DNA from: DYJE01 sp041660385
GTDB lineage: Bacteria > Desulfobacterota > Desulfobacteria > Desulfobacterales > Desulfolunaceae
Length of the DNA: 64,000 nt
Assembly: GCA_041660385.1 (NCBI GenBank)
Contig: JBAZWJ010000023.1
Location: 1-64,000, forward strand
Direction of reading: 5' to 3'
The translations under genes were made by a program, and so were the position numbers. Shown piece by piece: positions 26,747-34,280 of this stretch. Within the stretch, counting starts at the first letter, position 1. Every line of letters starts with the position of its first letter. The notes beneath the pieces are model-generated. The model did no database searches and was not told the origin of the DNA. It saw only the letters and a program-made list of their open reading frames with translations.

Positions 26747-28504
26747 TTAAGGGTTGTCTTGCCGGATCTGTCCCATGTTGCCAAGGAACGTCTCCGGAGG
26801 TAAATGATCCACCAACCTCAAGTCTGTTCTTTCCTTTCCCTGTGAATCAAGAAATACAATCGTGGGGACTCCCTTGACGCCGTATTGTTTCAACAGACGT
26901 TCATGATATGAATTATCGCCTTTCGTTACATCAACCTTGACCATGGTGAAATGCTTCTTTGCCTGCTGAACCACGTCTGGATGATGAAAAATCACGTTTT
27001 CAAGTTCACGGCACGGTGTACACCAGTCGGCGTAAAAGTCTATGATAACGGGCTTTTTTTGCACTATTGCTTGTTGAATAACGGCATCGGAATAGGTCTG
27101 CCAGGAAATTCCCGGTCCTCTCATGATCCACAGGGTGATCCAGATCGTTGACGTGACCAGACACACCATACCGACCATGGCTTTTATGAAAGTAAATACG
27201 CGTGAGTGTGTCTCTGTTTTATCAATCCAGCCCAGATGAAGACCCGCGAAAAGTGCGATACAGGCAGGCAGGGCGATCTTTAAAAATTCAGGCAGAATCG
27301 GACGAATGAAATGCGCCGCCATACCCACCAAAATCCATCCCATGAGTTGACGAACCCAGAGCATCCAACCACCTGCCCGTGGGAGGCGTTGCAATTGGCC
27401 GGAAAAAAGCGCCAGTATGAAAAGAGGAAGGCCCAGCCCCAGACTTAACGTAAAAAAAACAAGGAACCCCAGAAAGGGGCTTCCCACGCTGGCCACCCAG
27501 GTCAGCAGCCCAAGCACGAAAGGGCCGATGCATGGAGCAGCCACAACACCCATGGTAAGCCCCATAAACAAACTGCCGAAATAACCGGTATAAGACCTGC
27601 CGGCAATCCGGGTCATTGAGTCGGGCAGACGCAGCTCCCAGAATCCGAAAAGACTTGTTGCAAAAAGAACCAGAACACCGGCTACAAGGGTAAGAACAAT
27701 GGGGTTTTGCAACATGGCACCCATTAAACCGCCGGTGAACGAGGCGACCACACCCAGAATGGAATTGGTGAGTGCCAATCCCATCAGATAACAAAGTCCA
27801 TGGAGTACCAGAGCGACCTGACTGGGTTTCCCTTGAGCTGATCTACCCCCGAAAAAAGAGACAGTGATGGGAATCATAGGATAAACGCAAGGGGTCAGGT
27901 TCAGAGCAAGACCACCGAAAAAAATACCCAGAAGAGTCAAGACCATGCCCCAGCCTTTAATGGGGCGTGCCGAATCTGGTTTTGCCGCAGCCTCCGAAGC
28001 CGTTGAAAGGCCTGCCGGTGTGCTTTCGATAGGCATACCATGCTGTTGCCATTCGGGGAAACCGTAAGGATCACGATAACTGTTTTTGTAACCGAGTTTA
28101 ACGGCCACACGGGCCGCCGAGTCGCTGCGGACTCATGTAAGGCCCGCTCAGTAGAACACAATATCGCGATTTTTATCCGGTCCCAGAAAGGTTTTTAAAT
28201 CCCCTGCTTTGCGCCATCTTGCCCAGCTGCTGGGTTCCATGGGAAAATTCAACGCCCCCTTAATGTGCCCGGTGCGATACTCCCATTCCTGCCGTGTGTC
28301 CACCAGCAACATTTCGGAAGGATTTTCCCGGTATCGGCGAATGAGTTCATCCGTTGTGATGATACGGTAACCGCCCGTTTTTGATTCCGCGACCACGTCA
28401 TCCCAGGTGGTTTGTTCAGGTACCACAGGACGCTGAATGAACCAAACGGAGAAAGCCGTTATGATCATGGCTGCAATCGTCAGATAAAATGATGTTTTTT
28501 TCAT
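26747..28504 (-). CDS. Rhodanese-DsbD-thioredoxin fusion with two in-frame TGA codons (probable selenoprotein)
   Basis: One frame of 585 codons, interrupted only by TGA at 28148-28150 (residue 119) and 28133-28135 (residue 124). Residues 1-25: signal anchor. 30-150: rhodanese domain (LLVDTRQEWEYRTGHIKGAL) with active site DIVFY-U-AGLT-U-VRSDSAAR; the first U occupies the catalytic Cys position and the domain resumes exactly after the second. 180-430: DsbD-type membrane domain with the transfer cysteines C206 (TPCVYP) and C325 (APCIGP). 470-585: thioredoxin domain with WCTPC (C495, C498). The rhodanese takes the place of the nDsbD domain. Probable role: DsbD carries cytoplasmic electrons to a periplasmic Sec-rhodanese that handles persulfide, selenium or another sulfur/metalloid species. 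A sequencing error or pseudogene is unlikely, as two separate in-frame TGAs would be needed. Confidence 0.85.
28102..28134 (-). promoter_or_regulatory. Candidate tandem SECIS hairpins, rhodanese-DsbD gene
   Basis: After the first TGA, GAGTC-CGCAGC-GACTC (28119-28134) forms a hairpin whose loop starts 18 bases downstream. After the second TGA, CGGCC-CGTGT-GGCCG (28102-28116) forms another with its loop 21 bases downstream. Each loop has G at its second position. Spacing and loop fit loose bacterial SECIS rules; they are predictions by eye. Confidence 0.4.
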
Positions 28505-28562
28505 GTTCGGTTCCTATTTCCCAGTGATACTTTTTGTGAAAATGGGGATATTGCTTTTATTC

Positions 28563-28871
28563 CTATCCTCTTCCCCAAAGCGGGTCATCTCCGAAACGTT
28601 CACGCCACAGTTCTTCAGGAGACAGATTATCGCTGACATCTTCTTCGGCAAAGGAATAGTGGTACTGTGCGCAATAATCGTTTATCGTCTTATACGCCGC
28701 AACAATCTTTCGAGTCATTTCATGGCATCTTTCCGGATTGTCTGTGCATTTATCCGGATGCCATTTGGCCAGCATGGACCTGTAAGCAGACTTTATGGAT
28801 TTGCGGGTTGCTTTTTCCGGGAGGCACAGAATCTCTCTTGCCTCTTTCAGCTCCTGATATTTTTTCATCAT
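28563..28871 (-). CDS. J-domain protein (DnaJ-like)
   Basis: 102 residues, essentially one J domain: ILCLPEKATRKSIKSAYRSM, then the HPD motif in LAKWHPDKCTDN, then AYKTINDYC. No Gly/Phe region or zinc domain, so it is a specialised DnaK co-chaperone. It overlaps the upstream winged-helix gene by 4 bases, placing it inside the selenoprotein operon; it may assist maturation of an operon product. Confidence 0.88.
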   Translation of the reverse strand: MMKKYQELKEAREILCLPEKATRKSIKSAYRSMLAKWHPDKCTDNPERCHEMTRKIVAAYKTINDYCAQYHYSFAEEDVSDNLSPEELWRERFGDDPLWGRG

Positions 28872-29326
28872 ATATGGGTTAGACGACCTTCCCTTTTAAG
28901 TTTTGAAATCAGGAATGTCGCACCTCTTCGGGATAGCCCGAGTGTGTCGGCAAGCATTTTTTCATCCAAAGATCCCCGATTTTTTAAAACCAGCAGGACT
29001 TCATTTTCAAGTTCTTCGAACCAATCCTCAAACAATACGAGCAATTCTGGATCGGTAATCGCCGATAGCTGTCTGGATTGGGCGACTTTGTCCACCAGAC
29101 TCTGGCACATCTTCGTTGGGTCGACACCTTCGCCCATGCATTCGGCAAGTCAGAGATGGACCATGCCAGATATTTTATCTTCTCCAGAATCTCCCAGAAG
29201 ATTCATGAGAAAACGGGTGCTTGCGTCTCCGTCCATGGTCGAAAAAAGTTTATTCAATGCGTCCCCGATTTCCGTTAAAGCCGTTTCCGGGTCCATTTGG
29301 TCGACGATTTTTAAAATATCTCCCAT
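28868..29326 (-). CDS. Winged-helix-like protein with in-frame TGA at codon 59 (probable selenoprotein)
   Basis: The frame from the ATG at 29326 (GGAAGG nine bases upstream) runs 152 codons to 28868, broken only by TGA at 29150-29152. With Sec it reads MVHL-U-LAEC-MGEGVDPTKM, a Ux3C pair in a helical N-terminal half. The C-terminal 35 residues (LDEKMLADTLGLSRRGATFL) look like a winged-helix turn. The upstream 58 codons are protein-like (MGDILKIVDQMDPETALTEI). An internal start at 29137 would lack a ribosome site and cut the fold. I do not recognise the family. It lies 19 bases after arsR and overlaps the J-domain gene. Confidence 0.72.
29117..29136 (-). promoter_or_regulatory. Candidate bacterial SECIS hairpin, winged-helix gene
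   Basis: TGGGCGA-AGGTG-TCG(A)CCCA, a 7-bp stem with one bulged A, starts 13 bases after the TGA. The loop begins AGG, very close to the AGGU loop of E. coli fdhF. This is the most convincing of the operon's SECIS-like hairpins. Confidence 0.55.
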
Positions 29327-29345
29327 AGAGATTTACCTTCCTTCA

Positions 29346-29696
29346 TCAAAACGTTTTCCTTGATGCTAACAAATCTTCCGCCACAGCGTTTAATGCCCGG
29401 ATAACATCCAGAATCCTGTCATCTGCCAGTTCATAAAAAATAAAGGGGCCATTTCGTTCGACTTTCAAAATAAGGGAGCGTTTTAATTCCTTGAGATGAT
29501 GAGAGACAAGGGGCTGTGAAAGTTCAAGTTCTTCCACAATCCGGCCCACCGACTTTTTTTCACTCCCTATACAAAACAATATACGGAGACGATTAGGGTC
29601 AGAAAGGGATTTGGCAATAAAAGCCACTGAATGGAAGTTGTTATTAATCAATTTTATATTTTCGTTTCGGTCAGTCATTGGATTTGTGCTGACCAT
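29346..29696 (-). CDS. ArsR/SmtB-family repressor
   Basis: About 116 residues from the ATG at 29696; ATGs at 29726 and 29678 are alternatives and none has a strong ribosome site, but 29726 falls inside the palindromic operator and is least likely. The winged helix is clear: KSLSDPNRLRILFCIGSEKK, then ELSQPLVSHHLKELKRSLIL. The classical ELCVCDL metal-binding helix is absent, so it may sense a redox or sulfur signal, possibly through its single Cys (FCIG). First gene of the operon containing three candidate selenoproteins. Confidence 0.85.
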   Translation of the reverse strand: MVSTNPMTDRNENIKLINNNFHSVAFIAKSLSDPNRLRILFCIGSEKKSVGRIVEELELSQPLVSHHLKELKRSLILKVERNGPFIFYELADDRILDVIRALNAVAEDLLASRKTF

Positions 29697-29720
29697 GCCT
29701 GTCAAATCGGTTAAAATAAT

Positions 29721-29748
29721 AAACATATAAATAGATGTTTATATGTTT
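29721..29748. promoter_or_regulatory. ArsR operator (perfect 11-bp inverted repeat)
   Basis: AAACATATAAA-TAGATG-TTTATATGTTT is a perfect inverted repeat immediately upstream of arsR. The size, A+T content and position are typical of ArsR-family operators (many contain ATAT/ATAT half-sites), implying autoregulation of the whole operon. Confidence 0.8.
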
Positions 29749-29878
29749 ATACAGACAAAGTCAATTTTTTTTAACTTGAATATTTACAGGAAAAAGTTTT
29801 GAGGTGTTAAGAGACAGGACCTTTATATTTAGCCCTTATCGAAAGATTTCTTGGGGGATTGTTATCATTGATTTGATC

Positions 29879-30400
29879 TCAAAATCTTCCTGATTCTGAG
29901 CCAACACAATTGCGCACGGTTACGTAAGACGAATTATTGAAAAGAAACCCACACCCATCAAAGGCATGGATGACTTTTTCTGAATATGTTTCATGGGTGT
30001 AAGATGACACCACCTGTTTCCAGAATAGTCTGGCTGAATGATTATTTGAGGTAACGGCCACTTCCCAGTTTCCGGGAAACTGTTCAAATACATATTCAGC
30101 CAGTCTGCTTCCAGTTCTTTTTCTCACATGGGCTTTTTGAACATAAAACTCTGCCACAGCAAAACCGTCCCTATTGAACCTTAAGTGCTTGTTGACCAAT
30201 GCAAAGCCGATTATAAATCCTGATTCCCTTACAATGTAAATATGACGATCAGGATCCATTGAATATTTATTCAGATTCTTCAATGCACCTTTACACCACG
30301 AATCATGATCGTTCACGACGAAATAATGGCTCATATACTCCAGATACTCTTTAAAGATCGGAATAATATCTGTCGTGCCCTCTAATCGGGTTATCATCAT
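29879..30400 (-). CDS. GNAT-family acetyltransferase, copy 2
   Basis: 173 residues; near-duplicate of the gene at 22441-22935 with the same GNAT motifs (QKAHVRKRTGSRLAEYVFEQ, EVAVTSNNHSARLFWKQV). The tail beyond YVTV differs (RNCVGSESGRF here). DNA similarity appears to start at the start codon and fade near the stop, so the duplicated unit is about one gene long. Eight bases upstream lies the nhaA stop. Function unknown. Confidence 0.82.
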   Translation of the reverse strand: MMITRLEGTTDIIPIFKEYLEYMSHYFVVNDHDSWCKGALKNLNKYSMDPDRHIYIVRESGFIIGFALVNKHLRFNRDGFAVAEFYVQKAHVRKRTGSRLAEYVFEQFPGNWEVAVTSNNHSARLFWKQVVSSYTHETYSEKVIHAFDGCGFLFNNSSYVTVRNCVGSESGRF

Positions 30401-30408
30401 ATTTTATT

Positions 30409-31575
30409 TCAATTATTCGTTTTAGCCGTTTTCAAGATCAGAAACCCCACTGTTCCTGCAAAAAATGAGCTTATAAGAATGCTGATCTTGGAATTCTGAA
30501 TCACGTCGAGATTCTGGAAGGCCAAAAGTGTTATGAATATCGACATGGTGAAACCGATGCCCCCAAGAAAACCCGCTCCAATGATGTGTTTCAGCGTGAC
30601 ATCTTCCGGAAGTCTGGAAATTCCAAGCTTAATGGATACAAGGCAAAAAAGAACAATACCAATGGGCTTTCCGGCAAATAAGCCGACAAAAATACCAAGA
30701 GAGTTCATGGTCGTCAACCCATTGACCCAGTCACCTGAAAGAACGATACCTGTGTTGGCCAGAGCAAAGAGAGGCATAATAAAAAAAGCGACGGGTTTAT
30801 GAAGGGCATGCTGCAAATGGTAGGACGGCGAGTCATCATCACCCCCGGCAAAGGGGATGGCAAATGCCAGAAGAACTCCGGCAATGGTGGCGTGAACACC
30901 GGATTTCAGCATAAAATACCACATCACAACCCCAGGTATCAGATAAAAAGGAAGTCGCCTGACACCCATACGGTTAAACACGATTAATAAAAGGAAAATA
31001 CCCAGAGACAGAGCAAGGTAGATGAAGGAAAAATGGCCCACATAAAAAATTGCGATGATGACGATGGCGCCAAGATCATCAATAATGGCAAGCGCCGTAA
31101 GAAAAATCTTCAACGATGCCGGGACACCTTTACCAAGAAGAGCCAGAACTCCCAAGGCAAAAGCGATATCCGTTGCCATTGGAATTCCTGCACCTGCCTG
31201 GGTTTCGGTGCCCTGGTTGAGCATAAAGTGAAACATAGCTGGCATTATCATTCCACCCACTGCTGCAAAAATGGGCAGGGATGCATTTTTTAAATCCGAC
31301 AATTCACCAATATATAGTTCACGTTCGATTTCAAGCCCGATCAAAAGAAAAAAAACAGCCATAAATCCGTCATTGATCCAATGTTCAACACTGTATTTCA
31401 AATCCATCCCACCAGCTTCGAATCCAACTTTTATATGCCAGAAATCCAGATACCTTTGTCCGAAAAAGGAATTGGCAATGGCGATGGAAATAACAGTGCA
31501 GGCTATCAGAAGGATTCCGGATGCCTGCTCACTTTCCATGAACTCTGTATAAAGTCTGCTTAACCTTGTTATCAT
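30409..31575 (-). CDS. nhaA: Na+/H+ antiporter NhaA
   Basis: 388-residue inner-membrane antiporter, normal length. It contains PMATDIAFALGVLALLG and the ion-binding Asp pair in ALAIIDDLGAIVIIAIFY, equivalent to Asp163/Asp164 of E. coli NhaA. AAGGA lies upstream of the ATG. It sits next to the sodium-pumping NQR operon, so the two may share a role in sodium balance. It has no NhaR neighbour. Confidence 0.95.
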   Translation of the reverse strand: MITRLSRLYTEFMESEQASGILLIACTVISIAIANSFFGQRYLDFWHIKVGFEAGGMDLKYSVEHWINDGFMAVFFLLIGLEIERELYIGELSDLKNASLPIFAAVGGMIMPAMFHFMLNQGTETQAGAGIPMATDIAFALGVLALLGKGVPASLKIFLTALAIIDDLGAIVIIAIFYVGHFSFIYLALSLGIFLLLIVFNRMGVRRLPFYLIPGVVMWYFMLKSGVHATIAGVLLAFAIPFAGGDDDSPSYHLQHALHKPVAFFIMPLFALANTGIVLSGDWVNGLTTMNSLGIFVGLFAGKPIGIVLFCLVSIKLGISRLPEDVTLKHIIGAGFLGGIGFTMSIFITLLAFQNLDVIQNSKISILISSFFAGTVGFLILKTAKTNN

Positions 31576-31640
31576 AAACGCATTCCTTCTTTTTTGATCA
31601 CTTCTTACTCTGATTTGCGTTCATCATGACACAATCACCA

Positions 31641-31664
31641 GGCGGGTTTGGAACCCGCCCCTAC
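31641..31664. repeat. GGCGGGTTTGGAACCCGCC palindrome ending CCCCTAC
   Basis: One arm of the dispersed GTAGGGGC family, between nhaA and nqrF. A stem GGCGGGTT/AACCCGCC is followed by the CCCTAC terminal motif. It may act as a terminator for the nqr operon. Confidence 0.55.
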
Positions 31665-31709
31665 TGGATGCCCCATTTTTGGTGTCATCTTGAATGTAAA
31701 ATAGAATTA

Positions 31710-32924
31710 TTAGAATTTATCGAAGTGGATCATGTTCTGTTCAACACCCAGACTGTCAAGCATATTAAGAATCGAATCAATCATCATTGGAGGACCGCAA
31801 AGGTAATACTCTATTTCAGTGGGGTCTTTGTGGGTGGACAGATATTTGTCGTAAAGAACTTTGTGAATAAATCCTTTCATGCCTTTCCAGTTGTCCTGGG
31901 GCTTGGGGTCTGACAAAGCCACGTGAAAAGAAAAATTGGGGAATTCTTCTGCGATTTTTTTAAAATCCTCGTGGTAGAACATCTCCCTTTTTGATCTGGC
32001 ACCATACCAGAACGTGGCTTTCCGTTTTGTTTTCAGTGTAAGGAACTGGTGAAAAATATGACAGCGCATGGGGGCCATGCCAGCACCACCACCTACGAAG
32101 CACATTTCACGGTCCGTGTTTTTTACAAAAAAATCACCGTAGGGACCGCTGATCGTCACTTTGTCACCGGTTTTAAGATTGAATATGTAGGTTGAACCCT
32201 GGCCTGGAGGAATATCGGGAATCCAGGGAGCTGGCATATCGATCCTGACCGTCAGCATCAGACGTTTGGTTTCCGACGGTGGATTCGCAAGGGAATAGGC
32301 CCTGAAAATCGGTTCGCTGAGCTTTCCTTTGTATCGCCAGAGACTGAAACGGTCCCAATCTTCCTTGTATTCAGCAGGAATATCGAAATCCTTGAACGCG
32401 ATATCATAGGGCGGCACGTCAATCTGGATATAGGAGCCCGCTTCACAGATCATTTCATCGCCTTGATCAAGTTCAATGATCAGCTCTTTGATAAAGGTGG
32501 CAACATTTGTGTTGGATATAACGGTTCCCTGGTATTTTTTTATGGAAAAAATCGCTTCGGGGATGGTGATTCCCATATCATTTTTCACCTTGACCTGACA
32601 GCCCAGACGGACGCCCTCTTTCTTTTCCTTGCGAGACAAATGGGCGAATTCTGTTGGAAGGATATCACCGCCCCCTTTGATCACGCATTTGCACATGCCG
32701 CAAGACCCACCGCCGCCACAGGCCGAAGGAAGGTAGATCTTGTTTGAAACAAGGGCTGAAAGTATTGTGGGAGACCCTGTGACCCTGATTCTTTTTTCTT
32801 TGTCGCCATTTATGGTGATGTAACGGTCGCCTTTCTTAACCAGAACCCCTTCGAGAATAAGAAGCAGGGCCACAAGAAAAAGAATGATTCCGGAAAACAC
32901 GCCAAGGCTGATGATATAGATCAC
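31710..32924 (-). CDS. nqrF: Na+-translocating NADH:quinone reductase subunit F
   Basis: 404 residues. N-terminal membrane helix (3-27), then a 2Fe-2S domain with C69, C75, C78 and C109, an FAD domain with RAYSLANPPSE, and an NADH domain with GGGAGMAPMR and CGPPMM. It accepts electrons from NADH and starts the chain through the complex. Last gene of the nqr operon, 13 bases after nqrE. The group is on the far side of an IS element from nqrABC. Confidence 0.95.
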   Translation of the reverse strand: MIYIISLGVFSGIILFLVALLLILEGVLVKKGDRYITINGDKEKRIRVTGSPTILSALVSNKIYLPSACGGGGSCGMCKCVIKGGGDILPTEFAHLSRKEKKEGVRLGCQVKVKNDMGITIPEAIFSIKKYQGTVISNTNVATFIKELIIELDQGDEMICEAGSYIQIDVPPYDIAFKDFDIPAEYKEDWDRFSLWRYKGKLSEPIFRAYSLANPPSETKRLMLTVRIDMPAPWIPDIPPGQGSTYIFNLKTGDKVTISGPYGDFFVKNTDREMCFVGGGAGMAPMRCHIFHQFLTLKTKRKATFWYGARSKREMFYHEDFKKIAEEFPNFSFHVALSDPKPQDNWKGMKGFIHKVLYDKYLSTHKDPTEIEYYLCGPPMMIDSILNMLDSLGVEQNMIHFDKF

Positions 32925-32937
32925 GGTTCGTTCCTCC

Positions 32938-33546
32938 TCAAGTCGACATGCCTGAAAACAGCATGAATGTCATGGCCAGAAGACCGCTGACGATCATAGC
33001 GATACCGAACCCCTGAAGCCCTTGAGGAACATCCGAATACCTCATCTTGAGTCGTAAAGCCGACATGGTAACAATGGCCAGCATCCAGCCCAGGCCTGAA
33101 CCGAAACCGTAAACAATGGATTCTGAGAAACTGTACTCACGCTCCACCATGAACAGTGCGGCTCCGAGAATGGCGCAGTTCACAGCAATCAAAGGAAGAA
33201 ACACCCCAAGTGCCGTATAGAGCGTGGGTGAAAACCGGTCGATGATCATCTCAACCGACTGGACAAGAGCCGCGATCACGGCAATGAAGGTAATGAACGT
33301 GAGATAGTTCAGATCCACATCGGGAAGCCCTGCCCAGGTGAGTGCTCCCGGAGCAAGCAGGTAATGGTACACCAGCCAGTTCACCGGCGTGGTAAGGGTC
33401 ATGACAAAAACAACTGCTAAGCCGAGTCCTGTGGCCGTACTCATATTCCGGGACACAGCGATAAATGAACACATGCCCAGAAAATAGGACAGAAGAATGT
33501 TGCCCGGAAAAACCGAAACAAACAGAATGTTAAACAAATTTTCCAT
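32938..33546 (-). CDS. nqrE: Na+-NQR subunit E
   Basis: 202-residue six-helix membrane protein. The start MENLFNILFVSVFPGNILLS at 33546 has AAGGCGG upstream; the longer frame overlaps nqrD and is unlikely. Conserved Cys-containing helices (FLGMCSFIAVS; LIAVNCAILGAALFM) hold the intramembrane iron centre shared with NqrD. NqrE and RnfA are homologues; the surrounding genes decide for NQR. Confidence 0.94.
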   Translation of the reverse strand: MENLFNILFVSVFPGNILLSYFLGMCSFIAVSRNMSTATGLGLAVVFVMTLTTPVNWLVYHYLLAPGALTWAGLPDVDLNYLTFITFIAVIAALVQSVEMIIDRFSPTLYTALGVFLPLIAVNCAILGAALFMVEREYSFSESIVYGFGSGLGWMLAIVTMSALRLKMRYSDVPQGLQGFGIAMIVSGLLAMTFMLFSGMST

Positions 33547-33556
33547 AAAAACCGCC

Positions 33557-34186
33557 TTAGTAGGTGTTCTTTTCCGTGCTGATGGTGTTCTGAAGCCATA
33601 CAAGAAGCCCGATTACGATGAACGCTCCGGGTGCGAGGACAAGAAGTCCCATGTTGGAGTATCCTGCCGTGTAAAATGCATCGGGTACGATCTGAATCCC
33701 GAAAAGTTTTCCTGATCCCAGAAGTTCCCGTATAAACGCCACGGAAAGGAGAACAATGCCGTAACCCAGACCGTTGCCCAGGCCGTCAAAAAAGGAAGGA
33801 ACAGGAGGATTGGCCATGGCGTATGCTTCCGCCCGTCCCATGACAATGCAGTTGGTGATGATCAGACCGACGAAAACGGAAAGCTGCTTGCTGATGTCGT
33901 AAAAAAAAGCTTTGAGAATCTGGTCTGCCACAATAACAAGGGATGCGATGATAACCAGTTCCGCAATAATTCGAATGTTTCTGGGTATGTAATTCCGAAG
34001 CATGGAAACAAGAAGGTTTGAAAAACCGGTCACCAGGGTCAGAGATAAAGCCATGACTATCGCTGTTTTCAACTGCACTGTCACAGCCAGAGACGAACAG
34101 ATTCCAAGGATCTGTTTTGAGATGGGATTATTCCCCCACAGGGCTGCTTTGAATGCCTTGTATGATTTACTTCGCACAAGCGACAT
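33557..34186 (-). CDS. nqrD: Na+-NQR subunit D
   Basis: 209-residue membrane subunit, inverted-topology partner of NqrE. The Cys-bearing segments QILGICSSLAVTVQLKTA and FVGLIITNCIVMGRAEAYAM correspond to the iron-binding helices. AAGGAGG precedes the ATG. The gene is now separated from nqrC by an IS4-type element, so nqrDEF must depend on readthrough or on a promoter within or beside the element. Confidence 0.94.
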   Translation of the reverse strand: MSLVRSKSYKAFKAALWGNNPISKQILGICSSLAVTVQLKTAIVMALSLTLVTGFSNLLVSMLRNYIPRNIRIIAELVIIASLVIVADQILKAFFYDISKQLSVFVGLIITNCIVMGRAEAYAMANPPVPSFFDGLGNGLGYGIVLLSVAFIRELLGSGKLFGIQIVPDAFYTAGYSNMGLLVLAPGAFIVIGLLVWLQNTISTEKNTY

Positions 34187-34280
34187 GTTTCCTCCTTATT
34201 AAAAAAGACAAACACCTTTTTTAGTCTTGAGCATCGTTTCGGCCATTGTCCATGTTTGGGAAACGGTGGCGTCTCGTAAT

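Noticed and set aside
28148..28504. A stand-alone truncated rhodanese gene ending at the first TGA, and a separate DsbD gene starting with GTG at 28108
   Set aside because: The frame is continuous across two TGAs and the rhodanese fold needs the residues between them; the GTG start has no ribosome site and lies inside the rhodanese domain.
28868..29137. An 89-residue gene starting at the internal ATG at 29137
   Set aside because: No ribosome site there, while the upstream 63 codons in the same frame are protein-like and preceded by GGAAGG.
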